Assembly (NCBI RefSeq): GCF_001632365.1
Contig: NW_024468518.1
Location: 662,199-726,198 of the forward strand
Length of the DNA: 64,000 bases
From: Laetiporus sulphureus 93-53
Lineage: Eukaryota > Basidiomycota > Agaricomycetes > Polyporales > Laetiporaceae
Direction: 5' to 3'
Both the position numbers and the translations under genes were made by a program. The notes beneath the pieces were generated by a model, which saw nothing but the letters and a program-made list of their open reading frames with translations, ran no database searches and was not told where the DNA came from. This document shows, one piece after another, positions 35,216-47,099 of the stretch (position 1 is the stretch's first letter; every line of letters begins with the position of its first letter).

Positions 35216-35280
35216 GCAAATTATGACGTCTGTCATTTGTGCATCTAGCCAGTTGCATGAACAGTAAATGTCATCATTTG
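35216..35280. repeat. Palindromic hairpin element, copy 2 (imperfect)
   Basis: CAAATTATGACG ... GTGCATCTAGCCAGTTGCAT ... GTCATCATTTG. Same layout as the perfect copy 150 bp away, with several mismatches between arms. Confidence 0.7.
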
Positions 35281-35362
35281 CAGTTATTTTATCTTTTCCC
35301 ACACTCCACGCAGGGTGGCTAACAGAGCAAAAAGGCTGTGGTGCATTTGTTGATGACCACAT

Positions 35363-35416
35363 TATGACGTTTACCATTCGTGCAACTAGCTAGTTGCACG
35401 AATGGTAAACGTCATA
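35363..35416. repeat. Palindromic hairpin element, copy 3 (perfect 27+27)
   Basis: Left arm 35363-35389 and right arm 35390-35416 are exact reverse complements with no loop, centred on CTAG|CTAG. The arms start TATGACGTTTACC. Flanks GGTTATTTGCAC on the right match the inverted flanks of other copies, so the ancestral palindrome was longer, near 100 bp. Confidence 0.9.
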
Positions 35417-35945
35417 GTTTGGGGTTATTTGCACCTTTTGCATATAGTGGCCGATGAGGATGAGGGGAAGGGAAGCGTTACAGCATTTGCTGAAGATGCG
35501 TTTATGCCACGCATCCTGGGCTCCTCATCATTCAGCTGAGCTGGTCATCAGTGAAAACCTTGGAGCTGTGCTTCAGCTTACCTATTTCTTCACTGCTCTC
35601 ATTGTGCCATCTTGATCGTGATACTGCTGCCTCGTACCACACAGCATTGTCTTTCTAGATAAAATCATTTTCTCTGTCGATGGACGTTGCCAGTGCTGTT
35701 GAAAAGGTTTTATAGAGCAAAAGCTGGCAGTGAGTAATGGATTGTCATCAGGGGTTCGATGTGATGTTTGTTTCGTAGCACTCAGTGGAGGAGTCATATG
35801 GGGAGGAAGGGTCGCTCTGTCTTCAGGAGTATGAAAGATGGCATTTATACTGCAGTGGAAAATGTGCTCCTCACATTGCCCAGGGTAGGGACATCCAGGG
35901 AAGGCTTTGAGCGAGAAGAGGGAAAAATTGTGGCAACCAAACAAT

Positions 35946-36013
35946 GCCACATTATGATGTTTACTGTTCGCGCATCTAGCTAGCTGCACGAACAGTAAAC
36001 GTCATAATGTGGC
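35946..36013. repeat. Palindromic hairpin element, copy 4 (34+34)
   Basis: Arms 35946-35979 and 35980-36013 pair with three mismatches, each a transition or single change at or next to CpG-like sites. Same central CTAG|CTAG. Confidence 0.88.
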
Positions 36014-36560
36014 TTTATTTGCGCATTTTGACCTCAGCAGCCACAATTGATTGAACCAGCCACTGGTCACTAGATTCTGTTATGATGGATTACAAGTTTT
36101 CTCCTGGAAAATGTTGCTTGCATCAATGTGATGTATTGTTGTATGAGTGCAATCATTTTTGCATGTCATGCTTGTCATCATCGTCAGAAAGTTTCACTGC
36201 CACTCGACGCGGTTGGATTTCCTTCATCACTCCATTGATTTCTCATATGCGTGCACTCATTCATTCTTATCTTGCTCGAATGCTATCTTGTTTTTGCAGT
36301 TGCTGATCACATCACTGATACAACTGAATTTAGTACGATTTCTCACCTTGCCACTCATTGAAATGAAGTTTATGGTCCACAGTTATTCATGTCTGATATG
36401 AGAAGATCACTTCAAATGTGCTGATTTCATCTCTTTGCAGAACAATGTTACCTGGTGAACACTCTCATTCTAAAGATGAATCCACGTGAAGCCTTTTCAT
36501 GTGCTGCTCGCCTCATCAACTACAACCTTCTCCTCATCCACGTTATAACCAAATGTGTGC

Positions 36561-38420
36561 TTAAGTCACCTGCAAGCCTGTGTACGACCTGCGATCATGT
36601 CTTCTGCTAATTTTTGATGCAGATCCTGGATGAAAATGAATGATGTATGGTTTGTTTTTCGAATGCATTCCACGTATGTGTTCAACACATCTATCTATTA
36701 TGCAGATTGATACCAGCTTGCTGATGAGCCTAAGCGTATCTTTGCCAGTGCGTATCATCCAGTACGATACTTGCAGTTTGACTAGATGTCCCAGCTGTAT
36801 TGATGACAGATTTATGTGAGATATCTTTGCGATACCTCTGCTGATGCTATGTTATAATTCAAAAGGAGAAAGAATGACTTACTGATGAATGCATCGCTCA
36901 TAATACCCCACTTGATTGTCTTGCAGGTGCAAACAGTCCTGACCTTGATGGCACATAGAGATACTGAATGGGTCGACGTTGACAGGCAGTGATAGAGTTG
37001 GGCCATTATGCAGATTTCTTTTAGAGGTGAAGAATCGATTAGAGAATTGCATAGAAACACTGTCATTCCAGTTCTCTGACTGCCATGGTTGTAGCGTGAG
37101 ACCTGATTGGTTTTCTGAACATAGCTGGTGTATCGATAACGCTCCTCGCAGATAATCGTCAAAAGGTTTCAAGCCAACAGTGAGCGTGACCGCCTGATGA
37201 ACATTCAGGATATGTCGAGGCAGTTTATTGCATGAAATGTGAGCATTATAGATGCACGGCTGTATATGTGGACCTACTGAGAGTTGTTCACGATAGGTGA
37301 AAGATCTTTACTGCACATGTAACCCAATACATACAATACCACCTCCTCAGCATTGTCTGGTGATGATTTTCTGGTAGACCATATCAAGTCAGCTCCTCGA
37401 TAACTGTTGCCCTTTTCTGCCTGAAGCTTACAAGTTTGTGGACCAGTTCCATCCACCTCGTACAGGTTTAGTTGCGACTCTTCATGGCGAAAAAGCACTC
37501 ACATCTGCAGACCCTGTCAGATTCTTGTCTCCAACCTCTGCGTGATGTTCATCCATGTACTTCTTGAGAGTGCAGCTGCCACTCTGTCAACATTTCTGCT
37601 CCCCAGTCAATAAATCATATGTCTCTCTCTTCTGCTGCAAGAGTTCTAAAGCCATGGCATTGGGAGCAGTGTTCACCTGTGGACATTACCCTCTACTTGG
37701 CTGAATGGTCCATTATTTGGAGAAGATTCATCTTCAACTGGTTCTCTCCGTGCGGATGTCATCATGATTGTGTTCTTTATTTCCGTGTCCTCTCCTCCTG
37801 TGTGTCAATTGGCTTTTGAGAATCGCTTATCAGATGCCACTAGCTGTGTCTGGGCCACACTCAAATAAGGGCTTTGCCATGTATTTCACATGCCCTACCG
37901 TGTTTCAGAGGTGCGATTGAGGAGCATAAACTGTATGAGACTGCGGGCATCTGGAAAATCTGTCTACCACTTGAATATTAGTTTTACCGAACACGGCTGG
38001 CATTGAAGACCCATTTAAGCTGCTCTATCGTACATAGAAGCAACTCATTTACACTGCAGGTGGCTGTATGCACCCGGCACTGCAATTGCACAACATGGTC
38101 AGTTTTGAGACAGATCACTTTTCAAAGTGGGAACTCCTTTGTAGGCTCACATTCTGTAGTGTTTATCTTAGCAGCAGGTGAACATTGACGATTCTCGTTG
38201 CACTGCCAAAGAGCCAAGAAAGATCACACTCATAATTGAACTCTGAGATCACACTATCGCATTCGCCCATGTGCCCTGATTTTCTGATGGACAGAAACTG
38301 TGTTTTTCCTTTGTACCATTCATGAGACATTCCGGGGCTCATCACGGTCTCCCTGTATGGTACAATCCCGATATTTACTGGCAGGTAGTCAGAGAACAAG
38401 TCTTCCATTGGATCTGACAT
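36561..38420 (-). pseudogene. Unknown gene B, 5' part
   Basis: Not recognised. The best start is the ATG at 38420 (MSDPMEDLFSDYLPVNIGIV ... YECDLSWLFGSATRIVNVH). Later exons on the minus strand include QLQCRVHTATCSVNELLLCT (about 38020-38110), NLYEVDGTGPQTCKLQAEKG (about 37400-37470), and FDDYLRGALSIHQLCSENQS to GQDCLHLQDNQVGYYERCIH, which ends in CAG followed by a GTAAGT-type donor near 36880. A 43-nt intron with an ACTAAT branch-like site is visible near 37960-38000. Divergent from gene C across about 390 bp. Confidence 0.45.
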
Positions 38421-38807
38421 TGGTCAGGGGTACTGAAGGCAAAGAAAGCAACCTTTAATATCACTGTCATCCTTCTCAACGATGATTTGAGGAAAGACCT
38501 CTGCCACTCAGTGCTCCTTCTTTAAGATGATTCTCTTGGTCTGGTTCTAATACTTCCCATAGTCGACGTGGAGGAAAAGCATCGGGGAGGAGCAACTGAC
38601 CAACTCCCATTTCTCCTGAAACAATCAGTGACTCTGAGAAGGAGTACATGTGATTCCTAGTTTTCAGGATGTCTCACCAGACCTACTCCACCTCCCAAGT
38701 CTGCTCCATGTGTTTCCTGTATGCTTATTTTAAGCTTTCAATGTTCTAATGCCTGTACCTAGATTGACGCCAATGAGACGAAAGGCACAGTACGTTGGCT
38801 ATGTTTT
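38421..38807. promoter_or_regulatory. Divergent intergenic region between unknown genes B and C
   Basis: About 390 bp between the likely starts of a minus-strand and a plus-strand gene. No clear regulatory motif is seen; called from gene layout only. Confidence 0.35.
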
Positions 38808-40089
38808 ATGTTGATTGCGTTCGATCTCACATGCTTCAAGTGTCACTATATCCATGGGCAGTGGTGCCCCCAGCAGCATGAGGTCGAAATGGTAAGTGTT
38901 CTGTGTGAATCTATTCAACCATCGCTCCACCTGCATTTCAGGAATGCAGAAAGAGGCAAAGATGCCAGTCGTGAGGCTGTCCAATCGTGAGTGCTGGAGT
39001 TGAAATCCAGATGCATTATTCACCATCGTACAGATCGAATGAGGGATCTGATTGTGATGCCCCAGATAATCATGAGTGAGTGTCGACAGTCATGATAACT
39101 TCCATCTCAGTCGCGTTCAGCTCTGATGAGGTGATGAATGAAAAGGGAAGGTATGCAGTGAGAGATGATCCTGCAACTCTGAAAAGAAGGTATGTCTGCT
39201 TTCTATGTGTCCCCATCAGCCACTTATGATGCATCTTCATGCCAGGATGACCATTCCAACACCTTTTGAGACACCCATGATGCCCACCCCCAGTAAGACT
39301 TATGGCCATCCAAGGGGTCATCCAAGGGGTCATGCATGCGATGTTACAAGATCGCAGAACTTGTAATTGATCTTTATATCTTGAAATGCTTCCTCCTGAC
39401 CCAGTTTCTCATAGTCAGTCATGGTCAGAAGATGGGTTTGACAAGTTGGTTTTCTGACAACAGAGTCCAAAATGTACCATTCACGGTGTCTTTTACAGCC
39501 CCTCACCCAACAAGTGTTTCAAAGCAATAGTGTAAGCCACTTTCTTTGTTTTATTGTGGATTAATGTACTGATAGTTGTCGTGCCTCCAGCATCTCTTTC
39601 GATAAAGAGAAACAGAACTCTGACAAATCTAAGGTGCGCAGAGAGGATGAGTCAGCTATCGACTTCATACGGAGGCAGAGAGAGTACATACATCGTGCGT
39701 AACATAATATTGATGGGCAAGATATAATGTATCATCACAGTAAGAATCCAATGTTCAGCCTCATGGCTAATCTGATCGACCAGAGAGATGAGCTGGACCG
39801 TGAAATTGAGAGGCTTAAAATGCATTCACCGTGGAAGAAGTACGTTTCTCTATCACACGTATGAGTGTGTCATTTTCCATTGACACCTGTTCTGCACAAT
39901 TACTAGGCAATCTGTGAATGACTTCATCGATATGAGGTGGAGAAAAGTGATGAAGGTACAGATGATGGACGGTGGGTTTACATAAAAACTTGATGTAATG
40001 TTGACATTCAATTTTTCCTCAGGCTCAATGACAATGAGGCTCTGAGTGAAGATGACTCGCTGACTGGATTTATTGTCGATGATGAGTAG
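38808..40089 (+). pseudogene. Unknown gene C1 (Cys motif, coiled coil, acidic tail)
   Basis: Not recognised. Exon 1 from ATG 38808: CFKCHYIHGQWCPQQHEVEM, a Cys-rich zinc-like motif, with a GTAAGT donor at 38892; exon 2 at 38942-38986 adds ECRKRQRCQS then TGA in that frame. Further pieces: VMNEKGRYAVRDDPATLKRR (about 39133-39190), MTIPTPFETPMMPTPSKTYG (39247 on), KVRREDESAIDFIRRQREYI (39630-39690), LIDQRDELDREIERLKMHSP (coiled coil, about 39770-39835), SVNDFIDMRWRKVMKVQMMD (39910-39968) and LNDNEALSEDDSLTGFIVDD ending in TAG at 40087-40089. Small introns separate the pieces. The layout suggests a DNA- or RNA-binding protein, which is inference only. Confidence 0.45.
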
Positions 40090-40109
40090 GTATCATCGCA
40101 GATCTTTTT

Positions 40110-41702
40110 GTACATAATTGACAGAAAAATACTAGGATTGACGGCCTTGTTCAGAAGGCAATCACACCACAACAGGACACCAATGCATGCATATCCTCTA
40201 GGTATGTGTTTTCTGGCAGCCGCTGTTCACATCTTACATCTCAGCAGAACATCTAAGATTCCCAGTGCCAGAAAGGTTGACGTGGATGACCCGTACACAC
40301 CCTCTTTTTAGTTGAGGTAGAATAAATGTAAATCATTTTCTAGGAAGGTGACGAAACACAACAGCAAAAATGTCAAGTTACCCTTTGTGGTCGAGGAGTA
40401 CATCTTTTAGTTTATGTCCAGGACATGCCATTGACCTTTCTCTCAGTGAGCATCCTACATCGAAGGGTCACAAGGATAAGAAAAAAGCTGAAGAGAAAGT
40501 ATACGTACAATTCGTTCAATTTTTGGTCCCGTGTTGATGCAGTATGCAGGGTAAAGATTCAAGGCAAAAAGAAGGAAGATCCTCCTAGGTCATTGGATCG
40601 CTCCTTGTGGGATTTTTCATTGAAAAATACTTACGCCAACATCCTTTATACTCCATAAGTTATCATCACATGCTACACCTTATTATAGGTTGATAGTATG
40701 CCCTCAGAATTATTCATGTAGATGGTGCTACACTGAAGCCAGTTCTACTCACACAAGCATTGACCATCGTGAAAAATCTGGTGTATGCTCAGTACGTCTC
40801 CTGCTATATTGGTTTCGCTCAGGATATTGACCTATACTTTTAGAGGTATCATGGAGCTGATGACAACAGCTGAACTGTGGCCTGGGCAGGTCATGTTCCT
40901 GGCTGTGTCCACCCAAACAAGGTCCAAAATCTTCGTGGATCACTCTGTTTCTCTCATTCCATTACAAAAGGCCATGTGCATGACCTTCGGTATAGCTCAA
41001 GTCACCAAATCGCATATGTTTATGTCGTCGAAGGGAGAAATGCAGATTAATGAGTTTCACATTGTTCCCATCATGCAAGGATTGAGCTTGCACTAGGATT
41101 TTATGGGATGCTCTTTAGCCACGACATCAAAGATGGGGGTGAAATGAGCGTTAAGAATATTCGCTTCAGCGCATTTGGGGACATGTCATTCAGTACACGC
41201 ATGTCTCACACAGAGTCCAATGAGATGTCTAGCAGCTGTAAGCATCATTTTATTTTCATGTTCTTATTTTGAGATCCGTCACAGACAATGCCAAGCTGAC
41301 GGTGTTGCTCGGTGAACACTCCACATCTCTGAGAAAGGCTGGACCATCCATGCACTCTTCGCCATCTGAGGCGTTGCCTCTTTTTCCTAAGCCGGTTCTG
41401 GGTAATCTCGCCATTGGTGATACCGGTACGCACACCGCCAGCGACTTTATCCATTCCTCTCACAATGGTTTTTTCTAGTTCTGGTGTTTGATGCACCCAC
41501 TACTTCCAGCGAAGACGAGACGCCTCACCTCCTTTCAACCTCCAAGATGTGCCCACTACATGTCTTTGCTCAAGACAGAGCTGCTGATTGCACGTTGGTA
41601 GCGGTTCTGCACATGGCTAATGTCTGGAACAGGGCGGATTGGGGTGATACTATGTCGTTCAACATCTTGAGTGTGCTGTTGTTGCTGTTCCCTAAATCGT
41701 AA
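40110..41702 (+). CDS. Unknown gene C2, 3' exons well formed
   Basis: Not recognised. Pieces: KIPSARKVDVDDPYTPSF (about 40255-40310), RVDAVCRVKIQGKKKEDPPR with SLDRSLWDFSLKNTYANILY (40530-40655), LVYAQYVSCYIGFAQDID (about 40779-40835), WPGQVMFLAVSTQTRSKIFV and MCMTFGIAQVTKSHMFMSSK (40878-41035), then LTVLLGEHSTSLRKAGPSMH to LGNLAIGDT. A clean 53-nt intron (41426-41478, GTACGC...TTCTAG) joins to VLVFDAPTTSSEDETPHLLS and HVFAQDRAADCTLVAVLHMA, ending at 41700-41702. CpG content is more normal here and the final exons show no stops, so part of this gene may still be intact; upstream exons are uncertain. Confidence 0.4.
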
Positions 41703-41920
41703 ATGTGTCTTTCCTGAATTGTTATCTCCCACGACTTCATGTCAATGAATAAAATCTCCTCAGTGAAAAGTAGTCCTCACACTTTTAAGATGAGGCCGCA
41801 TTGAGATGTCTCGTCAAGAAAATATTGTCCATGCATTGCAATCGTTTTTCCTGATCTTAAAAGGACGCGACCCTGTTTCTCCTCTGAGATTCTCGCTAAT
41901 CACAGAAAATACTCTCGTCA

Positions 41921-43057
41921 ATGGAACCTTTAATTTCAAATATCAGTGATTTTCCGACCCGTGGATATATTCGGAACGTCGACCTCACGCCCTTTCTGTT
42001 CTTCGTAACTTTCATCCCCTGCTTGAAAATGAAAAACTCACATTCTCAAGCCTCTTTATGGCCTCGAGTTGTATTGTGGGTGCAAATCCTGCTGCTGCTT
42101 ATATGGCAGAATCCTCTTGCAGCTCCAAATGTGAGCGTTGATGTTTCTTGGTGACTGCTGGTCGACGCATTGAAGCAACTACAGGATGACGGTGGACGTC
42201 CTTAAAACCTATTCCATGCTACTCTGCGGTGGAGCCTTGATGAGCACTTCCTACAAAAGTCCCTTACTCCAGGATTATGATCGCTCGAGTACAATGAGCT
42301 TCCCAAACCCGATTTCACCACTCTCGAGGAGCATGTATTCTGCGTATGAAATGTTTCCTCTATACCAAATGGCTGACCTTTCATATGAATTGATATTGGG
42401 AAATGCATCGTCATCACATTGTTTCACGTTCACCGGGTCTATTGCCCGAAGCTACTCATGGTTACAATGATGCTCGATGGTACATGTTATCATTCATCCA
42501 CATATAATTTTCACCACCTATCCTTTGATTGCTACTTCGGCAAGGAGATTCACTCCTGGTGTGATGCCTTGCTCGGTCCTATTCAACATCACATAATCCA
42601 CTCACTATTTCAACCCGTTGTTCCATCGCTGCACCAGGTTACTCTGATAAAAACCCTGTTGTTGAGGTATGTGACCAGACGTCACGACTTCTCGTCTTTG
42701 TTCCTACAAAGTCGAACATCATTGCAAATCAACTGACAAATGGACATTTGTGCTCCTCACATTTTCCTAATCATTTATGAACTCCACTTGCATTTCACAA
42801 ACCATGATCCTTCATTGCTCAGTGGATGTTCAAAACGTGGGCGCGTTTATCGATGGACTGCAGAAGAGCTCCAGACATTCATTCTACCTGACATGCGTGT
42901 AGACTGTTCGCGTAAATACGAGTATCAAGGATACATCGTGAAAACTCCTTCAGATTGTTCTGAAGATGATAGTACTATCTACGCATATGTCTCATTATCT
43001 GTGTTGGCATCAAAGCTGTCCAAAGAGTCATTGATCTCTGTATGTTCCGCTCATTAG
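41921..43057 (+). pseudogene. Unknown gene C3, fragmentary
   Basis: Not recognised. Open stretches on the plus strand include MTVDVLKTYSMLLCGGALMS (42186 on), with an alternative frame EYNELPKPDFTTLEEHVFC over the same DNA, and GRVYRWTAEELQTFILPDMR with KYEYQGYIVKTPSDCSEDDS ending in a stop at 43057. The exon structure could not be resolved. It abuts the start of the Helentron coding region and may be cut short by it. Confidence 0.35.
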
Positions 43058-43222
43058 ATCTATGTCTTACGAAGTAAATCATCGAGAAAACAAGTACGCG
43101 CTCTGCTCCTGGATCACAGCTGCGCGTCATGTCCCAAACTCTTTTCGATATTTACATCTAAGATCACATTAACAAGCACGGAACGGTCTCAAAAAACTCG
43201 ACTCAAGACGAAGAAGACAAAG

Positions 43223-44150
43223 ATGGTCAGTTTTCCTTCATCTCCTCCAGCAGAAGATCTGTTCGCTCAAACAATCAATGGCTTTTGTGAAGACATCAAC
43301 AAGGACAAATTCTTGAAATCTGCTTGTGCGGTGTGCATCTCACTTCAACTCTCTCCAAACTGTCAGATTGTGACGTAGACCTTCGAATACTAATGCCCAC
43401 TACATAAGCGATGACCAGAAAGGAGCGAGGAAGTATCCAAGATCCAATAGTGGAGCTGAAAAGACCAGTCATTCTATCAACTTGTGATCACATTTGTGCA
43501 AAATATCTACGTGATCTTGACTCACGACGGATGCGCTAGTTAATGGCCTTTGGATTGGAGAGATCCCTTCTCAATTGCGAGATCTAACCTGATGTGAGAA
43601 AATGCTTATATCAAGGGTCAAGCACAATTACTGCATAATTCAGATCAAGGTATGTGCCAATGTCATATGCCATTTTGTGCCAATGCTCAAGATTTAGTGA
43701 AGCTTGCCTTCTAGCCAGGAAGAGCTTGATGAAGTCCTCGCATTCATATATATCAGACTTGCAAACCTACGGGTAAAGAATTTGTCAGGACACCATTTTT
43801 AGTAAGGCATAACAAGGTTGCTGAAGCGTTGGAGTGGTTAAAGCTAAACCACGAAGATTACGCAGACTTGAACATCTCCTATGAGAATCTTGATGCCTAC
43901 CCAGCGAATGTTCCTTCTGTGATCGTAGACTATCATGATGGATATATGAACAAGGCTCCAGAAGCTACTGCGGTAAACCATGTGGATCCGGATGAAGGTA
44001 TCACGGAAGGTCTCTGTCCATTCACCATTCACGGTCTCACCAGGGATGCCTACGTCAACCTCTTAAATGATGATTATTAATCAATAAGGACAAAGGCTAT
44101 TTGTCAGTTCGAAAAGAGCAAGGTTCTGGGTGTTGGTCAAGAACAAAATT
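43223..44150 (+). pseudogene. Helentron N-terminal region
   Basis: The likely start is ATG 43223 (MVSFPSSPPAEDLFAQTING, then SACAVC with a Cys pair). Family blocks follow in shifting frames: ALVNGLWIGEIPSQLRDLT, ISRVKHNYCIIQIK, LPSSQEELDEVLAFIY (about 43700-43750), FVRTPFLVRHNKVAEALEWL (43782-43837), LNHEDYADLNISYENLDAYP, and TEGLCPFTIHGLT. This region precedes Rep in mushroom Helitrons; its biochemical role is not known to me. Confidence 0.8.
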
Positions 44151-45570
44151 CTCAAAGCTTATATCATAACCCTCAACTGTATCCTCATGTTTCCTGGCTA
44201 TTTTCATATGGCTTGGGAGGCCTAAACAATGATCGTGGATCAAAATGGGTGTCCGAGTCCAAAAGAAAGCAACAGTTGCTTATGTATCATGATAAGTGTT
44301 TCCAACTGGAACCTTAATTTTCTCTCGTCACTTTAACCATAAACAGATTAAAAATGCGACCACCACTGGGTTTTTGCTCATCAAAAAACAAAATTTTCAT
44401 GAGATTGCAAACAGAATCGTCAACTTGCCTTTGGCCACTTTGGAAAGTCTGATAACTCAACTCACAAATGGTCGCGTAAAGCCTGAAAGTGATGAAGAGA
44501 AGGAGTGTTTCAAAATGTTCAAAATTATCAATGACTTGCAGCCAAAGTGCAAGGATCTTTGACAAACTGAAAGTGAATGCGAAATGAAATATAGGCACTG
44601 ACATCTTATCTGGGTGTGGAACAGTTGAACAGCAAGGATGCCTAATGTTGCATATGCATATGATGATATGAATTAAGAACTGTTTAAGTCCTCAGCAGAT
44701 CTAAGAAAGAATTCTTCATCACAACTCCAGTTTTTAGAGAGAGATAGTAGAATACCTTGAGAGTGTACATGTAGGGGAATTTCAGAACAGAACAATGGAG
44801 GACATTCACCAGCACATCGATAAGTTGAATGCAAAGGAAGGACATGTTCCCCTGCCCAGACCCGTGCCTGTTCAATGTACAGAAAAAAACTGCCACCACT
44901 GTCAAAAGTGCACCACCTGGAAAAAGTGGTGGAACAAACAGTCTCTTGAGGTGGATAAGCTCATTTATCTTTCAAATCATCATCAATGTCTTCACAGATG
45001 CAAGGATAACAAGTATGGGACCTCAAGGCCCATTTCTCTTGAACAACTTATACAGAAACTACAGTCGATCCTGAAACAGGAGCTCTCGATATGAAGAAGG
45101 GTGAAGCGTGATTTAACACACTCACTCCAGTTGTTACGTATCTTCTTTGATGTAACACGGACGTTACAAGTCTCATGTTAGGAACTGCGATCAAATCAGT
45201 TATCGCTAATGTAACTGACTACATCATGAATACCCCTCTGAAATTGCATATAATGTTTGAGATGGTCCGCAAGGTATTCGATAGAAGTGAGACCCTTATA
45301 ACTGGAAACACGGACAGAATACAGAAAGGCCACATGTTGTTGACAAAAATTGTTAATGCTTTGACGGCTGGTGAGGAGATCAGCGGACTGATGGCCTATT
45401 TGTATCTCTTGAAGCATGAAGATCACTATACGAACTACTCTTTTAATGTATGCATGTGAAAAAGTTTCATGAGAGAAGTACGTACAGCCTGGCAGGATGA
45501 GAATCTAACTGTTGAAGCAAAAATATTCACCGATCCAGAGGCTCCGAAAAAAGTTATATTGAGTCAAACT
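44151..45570 (+). pseudogene. Helentron Rep (HUH endonuclease) with internal deletion
   Basis: Entry blocks: FSYGLGGLNNDRGSKWVSES and LLMYHDKCFQ, then LPLATLESLITQLTNGRVKP. At about 44600 the text jumps to GTVEQQGCLMLHMHMM; the HUH pair is HMH at 44651-44659. Roughly 120 residues usual between these points are missing. Downstream: MEDIHQHIDKLNAKEGHVPL, a Cys/His cluster (CTEKNCHHCQKC, 44879-44914), then VIANVTDYIMNTPLKLH (45199 on), where the family has AYVTDYITK: the first catalytic Tyr is Asn (45208-45210) and the second is kept (45220-45222). Rep would nick and rejoin strands during rolling-circle transposition; this copy cannot. Confidence 0.82.
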
Positions 45571-46960
45571 TAAGGCAAGTTTGTACCACTCTCTGCCGTA
45601 GATGATTACATATATAGATTTTCTATCTTTAATGGAATGTGCCTGTACGATTGAACACAGCGAGCAAAGAAAGAGTCACAGAAGTTTGCAAATGATGCTT
45701 CTGATCATGACTCGTCCCCAAAGTCTATGCGACTGTTCATCGATGATGAACAACGATGCCTAGAGCCTGAAAATGAAGAGGATGAACTTCTTCTCAGATC
45801 ATCTTTGCACAGAACATCAGTTTGCAGTGTGAGAGATGAAGAAAGTGAAGATGAGCTTGTGCTTGAAAAGGAAGAGAATGAAGAAAGCTTTTCTGAGGTA
45901 ATCTACTCCGATGAAGAAGAAGGTTGTAAAGAACAGAGTGACGGTGATGATGAGCTGCTGCTCACCTGTCATAATGCAAAAACATTTCAGGCAGATGAGA
46001 AGGCACATATTGCTGACCGTCAACTCGAACCTGCATGCTTTTTACATGCTCACCCTCAATATCCATCTAAGAAAGTAAGGTTGCTGCCTAAGGATGAGAG
46101 CATGATTCCCAATTTCATTGGTGGTGCACTGCCTCATAGAGATAGCAGCAATCGAGAGAGTACTGCATGACCATGCTAACCTTATTCAAGCCCTAGAGGT
46201 CAGGACAAGACCTTAAACCTGATCGTATGATGTTGTGGAATAAGGCATTTGAGCAGCATCATTTTATAGACAGACAGAGACAGGTCATGGACTATATGCA
46301 CATCAGATATGAGTGTAACGATGACAGAGACAATTTTGCAAAGTTAAGAAAAGCGAGCGCAAAATTTGAAGGTATGCCATTTGGCATGAACAATGATGAT
46401 ATGGAGGCACTCGATGATGGTTACCGAATATATGATAATGCTGATGAGATTACGGCAGACCGGCAGACTATGATGTTCTAGGCAATGTTTCTGAGTCAGA
46501 TAACTTGGGAACTAAAGCTCAATTGCACTTCACACATGATGCACACAGAAAATATCATGCACATTCTGAATGGATGGACCATCTTCCTGAAGGCTGTGAT
46601 GCTGTGGAAGTGCATTTACCATCTACTGCATTTTTTGATGGAAAGGGACACATGGCTTCAGGGTGATAATCACTTCTTGCTGACCGAAAGCAAAAAATCA
46701 TACAGTCTCTGACTGATCAAGCAGTTGCAAACAATGTTGTTGACAAGGCAACTGGAGCTGCAGTAGAAAAATATGTAGATGTGGTCAAAGTGATTGATAT
46801 ATATTATCTGGAGAAAGGTTCCAAGGCAAAAGAGCAAAAAGACCAAAAGCTCATCGACAATACTAGCAGCCTCTTCAATCTAAACAAAAAAACAGGAACA
46901 TGCATTCAGAATTGTTGCCAATCATGCCACAGATCCCAGTGGAGAACAGTTAAAGATGTA
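45571..46960 (+). pseudogene. Helentron Rep-helicase linker
   Basis: Acidic linker (DEESEDELVLEKEENEESFS, 45832 on), then HPQYPSKKVRLLPKDESMIP, NFIGGALPHRDSSNRES, LWNKAFEQHHFIDRQRQVMD (46233 on) and YECNDDRDNFAKL. These match the conserved stretch between Rep and helicase. Frame changes occur near 46180 and 46490. Confidence 0.75.
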
Positions 46961-47099
46961 CCTCAGTGAGATGGCAGGAACAGGTAAATCACAGGTCATA
47001 AAGGCATTGATTCACTTCTTCAACGAACAAAAAGAGGGTTACCGATTTCTCTGTATGGCCCTGACTGAATCTGCTGCTGCTTTGATTGTCAGCTCAACA

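Larger units (their letters stand above)
34166..36560 (-). pseudogene. Unknown gene B region, degraded; contains three palindromes
   Basis: One segment (34605-35024) reads open on the minus strand with AEMNLFQDSMNMMVIIHFIL and KRVKDLGILLEKLAHMDRSY and may be an exon. From about 35.1 to 36.1 kb the sequence is mainly palindromic repeats and short spacers, with no gene I can support. Confidence 0.35.

Noticed and set aside
35582..35989. Minus-strand 135-residue ORF overlapping a palindrome
   Set aside because: Its start lies in the hairpin and the composition is irregular; no homologous pattern, so not called as a gene.
39290..39332. Short repeat CCAAGGGGTCAT twice
   Set aside because: Two copies of 12 bp only; likely chance or slippage.
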